Assembly (NCBI GenBank): GCA_002205965.3
Contig: NADL03000488.1
Span: forward strand, 372,001-436,000
Direction: 5' to 3'
Length of the DNA: 64,000 nt
Source: Kappaphycus alvarezii
Taxonomy: Eukaryota; Rhodophyta; Florideophyceae; Gigartinales; Solieriaceae
In this document: one piece after another, positions 1 to 11,500 of the stretch
Position numbering within the stretch: the stretch's first letter is position 1
Layout of the letters: each line of letters starts with the position of its first letter
Notes under the pieces: model-generated
The model's database searches: none
Seen by the model: only the letters and a program-made list of their open reading frames with translations
Told to the model about the DNA's origin: nothing
Program-made: the position numbers and the translations under genes

Positions 1-387
1 TCAGGCCCCTGCACCGAGTTTCCACCGACGTTGATTGCGACAAGTCCAGAAAGAACAAGAATGGCGGCATGATAAGCGCCGCCTCGATCAAAGGAGACTG
101 CACCAATGGCCTCCTGCAGGCTCCCATATCAACTTCGTAATTCTTTTCCATCGACAACGAAGATGAGAAGCGTTGAAGCAGGTTGAACGTCACTGTTCAT
201 CTGACTACATTTACTTTGTATTTCATCACGTTTGATTGAGCCCGCTTACGTAATATGTTATTTTGTCCCACCTTACGGGAGAACCTCTTCATTCATCTAT
301 CAATATGCGTCACGTTACGTCCGCTCATCATGTGTCATTTAATTGGTTTTACTAAGGTTTACTCAACGGAATCTATAGACAAAAAGC

Positions 388-397
388 CTATATAAGC
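388..397 (+). promoter_or_regulatory. TATA-like box in presumed copia 5' LTR
   Basis: The sequence CTATATAAGC lies about 190 bp upstream of the relic Gag start. It is the expected position for an LTR promoter, but the LTR borders could not be defined because no partner LTR was found. Confidence 0.4.
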
Positions 398-579
398 AGG
401 AGGATCAGTCTTAGTTCTAGACCTGAAAAAGATAACACGCAACTAACTAGTGACTGTCACACACCTAAGTGGAACTATGCTAGTAAATCAACTCTCTTAT
501 CTCCAGCAACTTTTCGACAATAAAACTGCAATATTTATTTCCTTTTTTGTAACAGTGGTAGCATCGCCAGCTCATCACC

Positions 580-1460
580 ATGGAAGATAAGTAAGACGGA
601 ATTGTCGTTCCTGAATTGAATGAGTTGGAAACTGATAGTTTATATTTGTGGAAATTAATTATAGAGGCTGTCCCTGAAACAAAAAATTACCTAGACATTG
701 TAAAAGAACCAGAATCCAGACCGGAACAGAACTAAGATGGAGAATAAATTGAAAATACCGTCGAACTTCAATTATTATGCGACAACCGTCGCGCGAAACC
801 CCCAGCTCTCTTAATTGTTTCACTAGGAGGTAAACCTTTGAAGGTAATACAAAAGTATTGTAGAGATCCAAAGGAAATTTGGAACAGGTTATCCGCAAGG
901 TATGAATCTGAAACAACTAGTATCAAGCTATGTCTTTTGGTCAGATCTTAATAAAAGCCTCCAACCTCGAAGAAGACATGCCTGACTTTATTGGAGATCT
1001 TGAAACCTCGTTTATAAAACTAGAAAACGCTCGAAAAGAACTTTAAACTAAATTGACTATACAATTTTCTGTAATTTGACCTAGTATTAAAGGTTGTGAA
1101 GATTAAGAGGCTACACTTGCAACTATTCGCACCATGCTTGAAGATAAGACTACTTAGGAATCAGCAACTACGCGATTAATCGACGAATTTAAAGAAAAAA
1201 AGTGTATTAGTAATGGAGCTAAATTTGGAGTAAGTGCTGCTTTTGCCAGAACTCGCCGACAAAATAATTACGGACACAGAAATTCTAATCGTAATTTAGA
1301 AAATCGAATTTATCATCAAGTTCCAAGAAAAATGGCTATCGAAAAGGATCCAACTGCCATCGAAATGGATTAAACAACCACCGAAACTGATTACTAAAGG
1401 AAAAGGGTTTTAAAGACAGGGAAACTTGTAACAACCAAGCAAAAAAATTACCCAAACACT
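580..1460 (+). pseudogene. Copia Gag relic
   Basis: An ATG at 580 opens a frame that reads as a copia Gag (UBN2-like) protein: residues such as KEIWNRLSARYE and DFIGDLETSFIKLENARKEL are typical of the central Gag helices. In-frame TAA or TAG codons occur at 592, 733, 745, 1044, 1104, 1155, 1371 and 1395, and there is a frameshift near 930. A weak zinc-knuckle remnant with Cys and His survives around 1425-1465. Most of the stops fall where Gln would fit, suggesting CAA/CAG to TAA/TAG changes. Confidence 0.75.
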
Positions 1461-1498
1461 GCGGACCGGGAAATAATAATGTAAACCAGAGACTTGCT

Positions 1499-1800
1499 GT
1501 GGCTTAAGGCAACTCCGCTTAAGAAAACATTGAAAATAACAGCATCTAAGGCATTAATAGAAATCATAGTTTCATTATTGAAAGTGGAGCCACACATCAC
1601 ACGTGTCACGGTGAAAACTTGTTCAGCTCACTCTAGGAAGAAAATAATTTATTCTCTCTAGGAGGTGAGAGCAGACTACACAGCAACAGAAGGGAATAGA
1701 TGATATCTTAATTACGGGACCAGATAAAATCTCTGAAAACTGGATACGTCTAATTGACGTTCTGTATGTTCCTGATTTGGGAATTAATTTAAGTTGACCT
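1499..1800 (+). pseudogene. Copia aspartic protease relic
   Basis: The frame reads through a segment ending in FIIESGATHHTC, matching the copia protease signature DSGATxH, with the catalytic Asp replaced by Glu (codon GAA at 1580-1582). TAA or TAG stops interrupt the same frame at 1505, 1520, 1547 and 1634. Downstream, near 1760, the residues VLYVPDLGINL match the conserved copia protease-flank motif. With the nucleophile replaced and stops present it cannot work. Confidence 0.7.
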
Positions 1801-2020
1801 AGGTAAGCACGAAATCTATATGAACTTTGGAATTAGAAGATGCAATTCTTATGATAACATATCTCGAAAAATGTATAGGACAAGCGTCTTTAAGTGAAGA
1901 AGGACTATATGTAATTAATTGAAACATAATTATGCCAACAGCACAAGCTCACCTATCGGTCCAAACACAAGAACATAAAACACCACAAAAATCGGACAGA
2001 AATTTAAATATCTGACAGAA

Positions 2021-2902
2021 AAGACTTGGTCATCTCAATACAAGAAAAATCGAAGAAATGGAAAAGAATCCAAATATACGTGGAATAAATCTAGATGACA
2101 AAAAATACAGTATTAAGTGTACTCCGTGCAGAAGGGGGAAAAGCTGAAAGCAGCCATAAAGGCAACTTTCTTAGCAATATCAACGCAGTGGGAGAGATTA
2201 CATATGCTGATGTCTGCGGACCACTTCAAGGGCCCACATTGGGACAAGCAAAATATTTTATTCTGTTTATTTATCGGGAATCAAACTACTTGTGGACTAA
2301 TTACCTAGTTAGAAAAGCGAATCTTTCGATGCATTCAAAAAAGCTCCACAACATGCTAAAAAATCAATACAAAATCTCGATTAAGATGTTGCACACAGAC
2401 AATGGAGGTGAATTTATGAATAAGAGATTTCAGAAATTCTCATCCGATGAAGGCATTGAACAAAGAGTTGCAGCACTTTGTAATCAAACTGTCAAATGGA
2501 ATTTTCGAACAAATGAACCGACCTCTACTGGACAGGGTACGGTCAGTGCTTAGTCAAGCGAAGTTGTCCCAACCTTTCTGGGGAGAAGCTTTGTTACATG
2601 CTCTTAATATTCAAAATATGATCCCATCTAAAACTACAGAGCACTTTACACCGTATCAAGCTCTTATTGGAGAAATATCTAACTTATCACCTATGAAAAC
2701 TTTTGGATGTCAAGCATTTGTCACCATTATGAGCAAGAATGGAAATAAAATGGATAGAAGATCAGAGCCAATGATACTAATGGGTTCACTAGGACGAAAT
2801 ATGTGCAGGGTATTAATTAAAACTACGGAAAGACTTCTCCTTGTCAGAAAGGCAAAATTCAACGAGAAGGCCTTCCGGGTACCCATCAAACAGCGACGTT
2901 AA
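2021..2902 (+). pseudogene. Copia integrase relic
   Basis: The GAG-pre-integrase region (RLGHLNTRKIEEM, then a CxxC pair) precedes a recognisable integrase core. The first catalytic Asp is in ITYADVCGPL near 2200, the second in LHTDNGGEF near 2400, and the Glu in NGIFEQMNRPLL near 2500. The C-terminal part has QPFWGEALLHALNIQN and TPYQALIGE, which are typical of copia integrases. The domain is split over at least two frames (a shift between about 2440 and 2490). Confidence 0.85.
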
Positions 2903-3203
2903 AACGGATGCAAGGGATATCAATTCAAAACAAGAAAATAATACAACAGGAAAAATTTCAGTAAGTTTTTCTGTCTCTGAAGATGAAAAAGAAATTTTGC
3001 ACCCAGAAACTATATCATCACTACCTACAAACAATACTGTTTATCGTCAAGACAAAGAAGTTCTTTTAACATACTATCCCTCGGAGAACAATCATGTTAA
3101 GAGGAGTACGAGAACTAGAAAAATGACAGAAAATTTGGTTATACAGCTTCTGTATCTAAGAAAAAAATTCAGAACTGATCAAAAGCGACAACTAACCACC
3201 GCT

Positions 3204-4060
3204 TAAGGTGGCATTGGATTCTCCCGAAAGAAATGAATGGCTACTGACCATACAAACAGAACTAGAAGAATTAGAAGAAAAAACATGGTCACTTGTACCA
3301 AGACCGATGGGGGTGAAAACGCTTCATTCAAAATCGTCCTAGAAATTAAGCGACATCCAGATGGAACTGTGGAAAAATAAAAGGCTAGACTCGTTTGCCT
3401 GGGTTGCTTTCAAGCATTTAATGGATTAGACAGGAAATTATCCCCAACATTCGATTTCACTACTATTATAATTGCTTAGGCAATTGCAGGATTCGAGAAT
3501 GCAATCGTACACCACCTTGATGTTACGGAAGAAGTTTGTATGGTGACCTAAAAGAAGATATATTTATGGAGCAACCAAAAGGCTTCGAAAATTCCAAATT
3601 TCCGAATCATATTTGCAAACTCTGAAAAAGTATTTACGGTCTAACACAAGCCCCTCGGATTTGGTATTTCCCATTTCGAGACAAAATTTAGAAAATAGGA
3701 TTTCTTCCGGTTCCTTATACAGAAAGCGCTATTTTGTTCATAACAGTCAAGTAATTACCATATTAATTATCTATATCGATGAAATTTTAATCATCTCAAA
3801 TAATTAACAATTAATAATGCAAAAGAAGATGATCTCAAAGAAATATTCGAAATGAAGGACCAAGGAGCGGTCAAATAGTTTTGAACGTTCAAATTGGAAG
3901 AAACAATAATTGGAAGTATCATATGTCGAAAGCACCTCATACACGCAAGATTTAGAAAAATGTAACCTGCAAGACAGTAAACCAGTTGAAACACCAATGG
4001 TTCCCTCAACACTTCTGGAACTAACATGAGAAATACCACCAAATATCATAGAAAGAATTG
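3204..4060 (+). pseudogene. Copia reverse transcriptase relic
   Basis: Fragments in several frames match the RVT_2 domain: KARLV, DIFMEQPKGFE, CKL-stop-KSIYGLTQAPR and the catalytic region IYIDEILIISNN at about 3769-3800. The family motif Y-V/I-D-D reads YIDE here, so the second metal-binding Asp is Glu. Stops include a TGA at 3623 at a position where Arg or Lys is usual. Multiple indels make the protein non-functional. Confidence 0.8.
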
Positions 4061-4275
4061 GAATTGAAATATATTTCCCATCGAGAAGCGATTGGGAGTT
4101 TGTAATACCCAAGTACTCGGAGAAGTACAGACAATGCAACGGCCGTGAATATTTTAAGTCCCCACGTCAGTAATACAAGAACTATCCATTGGAAAAATGT
4201 CAAAAGAATTTTCAGATACTTTCAAGGCTAAATGAATTATGTCCTAGACTTATCGTCAAGTAATCCTAGTTTAAA

Positions 4276-4600
4276 AGCCTATGCTGATTAAGATTGGGCA
4301 TCAGGGGCCGATAGAACCACTGTCAGAGGAAACGTAATTCTACTTAGCAATGTTACCTTTCTTGGAGAAGTACTAAGCAGAAGTGTATTGCACTTTCTTC
4401 TAGCACTGAAGCTGTATATATTAGTCTTTCTAAGGTCTCCAAAGAAGTATCTGACTTCGACATATTTTGAAATATTTTGGTTATATCCAAATTGTCTCAC
4501 CCCCGTTTATCAAGACAACACTGGATATTTATCCTGGGCAACTGACATATCTAATTTTAGAAGTAGTAGGCACATTGATATAAGATTACATTATGTCCGA
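4276..4600 (+). pseudogene. Copia RNase H relic
   Basis: The segment reads AYAD-stop-DWAS, then ALSSSTEAVYISLSKVSKEV near 4388-4450, and RHIDIRLHYVR at about 4568-4600. These correspond to the D-A-D-W, S-S-T/S-E-A-E/V-Y and KHIDIRYHFVR motifs of copia RNase H. The match stops at the last motif, where unrelated sequence begins. Confidence 0.8.
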
Positions 4601-5580
4601 TCCCGCACCTCCCATTTGGTGGCACGACGTCGAAGTTTCTCGTTGGATGTCCACACCTACCCTGCAAGATTTCACATATTACGGTTTTCGTTAATCCGAG
4701 TTAGTGAAAACAGTAGCTAAGTTCGAGTTCTTGGCGAGCGCCCTCATGGCGTTTTGCACTTACGCCCAACATGGTGTATGTTTTAACTTCCGGTACCATG
4801 AACTGGGGTACTATTGCTCGGAATTCTGCCAGAAGGTCGGTTTCTCCGCCTATCGGGCATACTGATGAAGGAAAGCACCACTATGGGACTTGAAACTCTC
4901 CGAGGCCGGCGAGACCTGAGTGACGTTCGAATGTTCGTCAGAAATGGTGTGGATGGGTTCCTGTCGGGACTGGTATGTTCTTCCAAATGGCATTGCGGTT
5001 TTTAGGACTCCTCTCCCAGAATGCATTTCGCGACCATTTGACTCCAACAGGGGTAAAGTAAAACGAAGAACCGGAGGCTACCTCGGTGATCCCCTTTGAT
5101 CGTCAGTACTTTACGATAAAATGTCAGGAGAAGTAGTCCTAATATAGTAATTAATGTCCTTTTGGCCATAGCTGAATTAGCGGGCGGGATATTGATAGTG
5201 TGGTACGCTTCAACTTAGGTTTGCACCGGTATCCCTCGAGTAGCCGCCAAAAATAATTAAAGTTGTATTTTCCCAGGTGGCAAGGGGATCATCTGATTTC
5301 CCCGGTGACCGCACTGTATAAAGGTTAAGCGACTGGAAGCATCTCTGGCTTCCGGTGGAACCGCTTGCTACCCTTTCTACTGTTGCCAAAATGAAGCTTA
5401 CTATAGACATGTTGCGTACCTGGTAGTACAGTGATGATTTCTCGTTCCATGAAAGCTTACGAAGTCTCACTCTGTCTAATTTACCAATGTTATCGTGTTC
5501 CATACCGTGAGATATACGGCACACTAGACTTTCCCATATTTTCTTTGAGAGATCCAATGGTCTAAAGTGAACCAATTTTG
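4601..5580. other. Spacer after copia relic
   Basis: I see no gene with support here. A minus-strand frame open over 5210-5575 (about 120 codons) lacks an ATG at its upstream end and matches no family I recognise. Base composition is close to that of the copia relic, and turns AT-rich after about 5600. Confidence 0.3.
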
Positions 5581-8500
5581 CAGTATCACTGCTACAATAT
5601 AAGCGGGTGGATTAGTTTTATTAGGCGTTGAAGGGCAGATCATGACGTATTTGCCTTCGAATTCTGTATAAGGGAAGCGATTGTAGGCCCTATGTGGCTG
5701 TGCCTTGTTTGCATATTGTATGTAACGGACATCATTATGGATATCTCACTGATAAACATTGATCCTGTTAGTACTTTTGGGTCTCTATCTTATAAACAGA
5801 AGGGATTGAAAATTTCACCTTACATTGGAAATATCTATTGAGCGGTAGATCTCGTATTGAAAATTTTAGGGCAAAAAAATGTTTTAGCAGCTTTTAAACT
5901 CTAATTACTTAAAAGGAAAAAATAGAGCCATTCAATGAGTAATTAGAAAGTATGATTCTAGTAAACAAATCTTTAGAATATACTTACCTCTGTCTGGTAA
6001 TTTACGTTAAGGTATTCAAAAATGTTAATTAAACCAGTTGTTTTGCACCCATTTGAGACACGAATACTCTTTACAATTAGGTCTAGAACTATTCAGATAG
6101 AATTATAGTCCAAGTAGCTTTGAAGCAGGAAAACAGTGGAAGTTTTAGAAATTCAAATCAATTACTACCCATGCGCTCCTAAAAACATCAGACATTATTT
6201 GCGAAATTATTCCTATTGATGCCCTGGGAGCAATTCTAAACATAAAAAGAATATTATGTTTATCTTAATATGTAGATACCACCACAATGAATTTAGTGAA
6301 GATTCATCACGTACCAATCCAATTATTAATAATTTTGCAATTACATTTTTCACAGAACTTCTGTTCCCCCCTATTTAAATATTTGGAAATAGTTTATAAA
6401 GAAAATTAAATATTACTTTTTAATGGAAATTTCACTAACTTTGGGGCCGAGTCAGCTCAGGACCATCAGGAGGAAACTGAAATTCAATCGAAAAAAAGAA
6501 ATATAAATGCATTAAGTGTAACGTTTGCTGATGTTTCAATCCTATGCCAGGTGACTATCGTTATCGTAATGGTCTACTATAAATGCATGTTTCAATATAT
6601 CAAATGATTATGATTTGGTATACAAACATGAAGTATTCTTTTGAATACTATTTCTCATAAAAGGGAAACAAACGAGTTAAAGTGAGAAATATTACCTTAC
6701 AAAGGGACTTACTACTAGAAATAGTCAGAAATTGAGAGTAGACATGAATTTAAATTATAATTTCCCGTACTTTTTTTATTATCTAAACACATTTCTTTAA
6801 TTATCTTTAGATATAAATATATATATTTATTCCTCATAGTATATAAAATAAAATAAATAACTGAAAAGCTTGTATCCGTCTTTTCACTTACACATCGAAA
6901 ATTTCATTCCTTCGTCTTATACATTTCAAGACCTCAAATTTTAATACTTAGAAATAATCACTCGAATTTAAATCAGGGTACGTATCGAATACAGCTAAAA
7001 TTAAAAGTAAAAAACCAGTGTTAGATTTAAAACAACGAAAAATATAATTTAGAAACGAGATTCAAGGAGATTTCGGAATCGAAACACTCGGCAACAATCA
7101 GATATTAAATCCTGCCCAGGTTGACCTAATTACCGCAACAAATAGCGCAGATAAGAAAAACATAAGACAAAATCCTTTTTTGAACCACAAAACTTTCTAA
7201 AAATAACGATTTCAATTGGAGAAAACAGTCACAAAAATATGTGTCTTCCAAAGAATCATAATTAAGCAAAATATAATACGTCTTACTTATATATTGGGAG
7301 AGACTCAGGCATTACGCAATGATACATATGTACAGTTTTTCTTATTCATATAGTTGATTCGGTTTCAGGTGAATATATTTATAGCGCCATTTCACAGACC
7401 GAATGTGTGCTAGTTGTACTTCATGTGATCAAACTGCTCTATTTAACACCATCGCAGTGGTACAAGGGACGAGTAAAGTTAATTTGGCTTGTTACTATGG
7501 AAAAATTTCAAACGTCTTCTTTATAATTTCGAAGTTATATAGATAACAGAGTATAAGTCAATCGAAGTTGAGTAACTATCATATTTTATAGGAGCCAAAA
7601 CTTAATTTATCTAAAAAATCAAAGCAAGTTTTCCTTTACCCATTCATTCAAAAAGCAAAAATCACAATATGTTATTAATTTCTCTAGCTATGCAAATAAT
7701 TATAGGACAAATTGGAAATTTTTACAATATTCACAAGTAGCCAGGAAGCCATAGACAGTTGAGAAGAATACAAAGCCTAAAATACAATAAACTATCGAAA
7801 CTATGTTCTCAACCGTTACATAAGCCTTTCACTTAAGATAAAAAACTGGGATGAGAATAAAGTGCAATTTTCGGTATCAAAATACAGGGAAGACCAAACT
7901 AGATACTTGATTAAAAAAAATGATATAAGGAAAACTTATGAGGCTTGAAAATAGTCAACCAGAACCTGCATGAAACATGATCCATATACCAAATTTTAAT
8001 CTAGGCTACAGGATTATGCTGTTGAAATTTTAAGATATAGTTTTCTAACAAGATAATAATTGTAAAGTAATAAATTTTTCAAAGGACTGCCGAATTGGGC
8101 AAATTGTATTCACGAATTTCATAATTATTATTGAGCTCAATTGAAGTTTTGATATATCTAAATAACTTCTTTAAGTATCGCGAGTCAGATGTTTGTTTTA
8201 CTTATGAATTCCTAACTTTCGAGAGGCAAAAAGAGATAAACTTGATGCCAAGTAACTTGCACATCAAAATTTTCTTCTAAATACAGAATTGGTGAAAGAG
8301 ACACTCCTTTAATCCGTTCTGAACCTCCAGTGCTAAATTTATAACGTTCCCCACATAGTTTATTGATAAAACTTCACTCAATGGTGCAAAATATCAATCC
8401 ATCTTTCAAAAATTCTTAAAAACTAAATATTGAGAATACATCTAAACAATATCTTCTTCAATTTAAGACGCTGACATCATGATGTGAGCTAGGGTATTAG

Positions 8501-11500
8501 TATAAATTACAAGAAGAAGGTCTGTATATCTAGAAGTAAGATTTCCTGAAATTTTATAGCTTTATTCATTTGTTGGATTTTGTAAGCGTTTCCAGGAATT
8601 CAAACAAACATTAAGGTCCAAGACAATGAACAGAAACAATCAATTCAAAGTGAAATTGTAACATTTTAATCCTAAGCTTCTTGAAATTTCAGCGCTCTAA
8701 TTCTCTTTTTCGTTGCCTCTGCTCAATTTAAACGATTGTTCTTCCATATATGTAGCTACAAAGACAATAGGAATCATGGTATTGCAGTTTCCATCCCAGA
8801 TGAGATCTAAAATACTCTACAAATATTTTTTACTCCTGCAAATCAAAATTTCAATGTCGTCCTTTGCAATCGACGTTAATTGCAAAATATTTTGGATTTG
8901 TTAGTAGGAATTACTACGAGTAGGACTATCAGAGGTTCAAGGAATATTTTCAGGTCGGTAGTGAGTAGATCTAAGGACCAAGATTAATAAATAATATTCA
9001 GGGATCCTGAAAGGAAATAAAATTGAAATCCCAATTGTAATTATATCATCATACATTTAAAATATCAATATTTCACGGTAAAGACAGATTGAGGCCCGAA
9101 ATAACTTTCTAAAAGTAATGAAACAAATATTTCAGTACTTTTAAATGATATTTCCGATAAATATACAGGTCGTACGGCATAGAAAGTGTTTCAATCAAAC
9201 GAAATTGATCTCAAACTGTAGCAAAAGTTACATTTTAAGAAAGTATCGCATCAAGGCTCTCAGTATCACTTTTTGTATAGATTTATCAGCTATCACTTTG
9301 AATAAAAGATCTTTAAACGGTATTATTTTTCAAAATTAGGCATTCTGTTATTTTATAGGGCCAAAATTTATCTTTGATTTTTAACATTTTTCACATGACC
9401 TTGCTTTTGCGCTATAATTTTACATCAGCACGTTACATATTTAAAAGTGCGGTAAAAATTGAGGACGGCCTATAATGAAATGAATAGAAGAGGATCATAC
9501 GAGAATGGAGGGTTTGAGGAACTTACTAAGGAGTTTAAACATCTTTTAACTCCTCTAGATGACATGGAATACATCAAATAGCAGAGAAATTTTTTTATTT
9601 TATTAAAAATAAAAGATTTTGTGTAATTCTCACTAGGATACTACGATATATTGGGAAACGATCTGCTGAAAAATATCTCACTTGACACCTGAATAGTAAT
9701 AAAGGTAGTTTGGAAACATATTTTCACTTTTAATTATGAAATTAAGTGTCAAAAGGGAGCACAGTAATCAAAGAAGTGAAGTAATTGCCAGAAGGAAGAC
9801 TCTTCTGCATTTTTAAACAAAAGATACGGCAAGAGCCCATTGTTAAGAGTGGTATTTAAAGTTGCATGGGTTCAACTACAGTGTATAAAAGCCGAAATGC
9901 TCAAGCAGAATGAGATTTAAATGCAGGAAAAATCCATCCGTCTATGAAGCTGTAGAGAAAATTAATCAATCGTATCAAACCTGGTGAAATTAACATACAT
10001 GGAAACATTTTGACTACTAATACAATATAGTTGAAACTTTAAGAAAATAGTTTTATTACTGGGCTCCCTTCGAAGTGGGTCTGATTTCTGGAGTAGTAAA
10101 AGAAATATTGCTAGTATATATTTGGATACCATTTATCTGAAATCAGATCAATTGAAGTTAAAGCAGAAATCTGGGATCTTAGGATTTATAAATAAAATTT
10201 TTACTCGGTAATTTTACATAAACTGTAAAACGCTTTGTCATTTATAAGTCAGAGAGTGCGAATAAAGAAGCTAAAAATAGAATTTCGCACCATGCAGTAC
10301 CGTTTCCACTTAAACTTATACATATCGCATAACGTATCACGATTTGAGGTATTGAAACATGTTAGTTCATTCTACCTTTCGACACTCTCAATAAAATTTG
10401 AAAATGACTTGACAGAGTCTTTATATACTCCAACCTTTCAGAAAATGAGCTGAAAAAGAGAAAATTTACATTACTTTCATGCTGCTGCGAAAACAATAAT
10501 TGAATTGTATAAAATGTTTTAAGAACAATGTTACCAACAGAAAAAATGAGGTGGCTCACGAAATGTATCTCTATATAAATTTATCGTATTTTCGAAGCTT
10601 TTCGGTGCCGGAACGACATTACAAGACATCGAATGTTTGAATTAAAAACGATATGAAAAGAATGAATGGAATGCTTCCGAGCATCAGGCAGCTAAGCTCC
10701 AGAAGTTTTTGATTCCTTTACTTTTTTTGATTTACGCTCTAATCAATTTGAAAATAATCAAAAATGGGTTTAATTGAAACATTTTCGCAATTTATCATAA
10801 GTAAAAGTGAACCCTATAGGCTTATTATAATTTAACTATGGCCCAGTTTTACATGTGAAAGGAACCCAGAAGCATTTTTTGAGTTCAGAAAATTTTAAAT
10901 GGTTTCTGTTTCTGTTCCCTTCGATAATTTCAAATCAATGTAAATTTATATTTTTGTATCTCTTTCATTGAAAAATTAATTTTCTTTTGCTATTAGCAAT
11001 AAACTAGAAGATATATGTGTGTGATTTTTACACCTAAATTATAAATTTTTTCTTGCAGGAAGAAATATATAATTAAAGTAGTTTTCAAAGGGCCTAATCA
11101 TTTCTAGGAGAGAATTGTAGACTTAATATTTGTATTAAAAGAACTATCGTGTGGAGTGCAGAAAGTAATCGGCTCGAGATAAGAACAACTTCACGGTTGT
11201 GAATTTAAATAGACATATTTAAGTGCAAGGTAAAAGTTTTAAGATGAGATTCAGAACTTCGAACAATAGTAGGTAAACTCATGTTAAGTTGAAAACTTAA
11301 TTGAGCATCAAAAGGTTTCTTTTGCATGTTTAAATAAGAATAATTGTTCCATCACACAACTGACTAGGTTTTTAATCCATCTCCTCTGCATTATTTTTAT
11401 GCAACTCCAGAGCTAAAAACAGAGTACATTTACAGTACTAATGAGGATGAATTCGAGAGTAAGTCAAATTGGAATTTTCTAAAATAGATCGCAGATGAAA

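Larger units (their letters stand above)
380..4600 (+). mobile_element. Decayed Ty1/copia LTR retrotransposon relic
   Basis: The order of recognisable fragments is Gag, zinc-knuckle region, protease, GAG-pre-integrase, integrase, reverse transcriptase, RNase H. This gene order, with integrase before RT, defines Ty1/copia (Pseudoviridae-type) elements. The reading frame is broken by many stops and several frameshifts, so no functional protein can be made. The 5' side has a TATA-like sequence. No matching 3' LTR was seen, and homology ends abruptly just after the RNase H HIDIRLHYVR motif near 4600, so the 3' end is probably truncated. The element is much older than the two gypsy elements further along. 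Confidence 0.9.

Noticed and set aside
580..4600. Host nuclear code with UAR read as Gln
   Set aside because: The host genes and both young gypsy elements have long frames without internal UAR, and TAA/TAG terminate the SETD3-like and SAP-like genes and the Gag frame.
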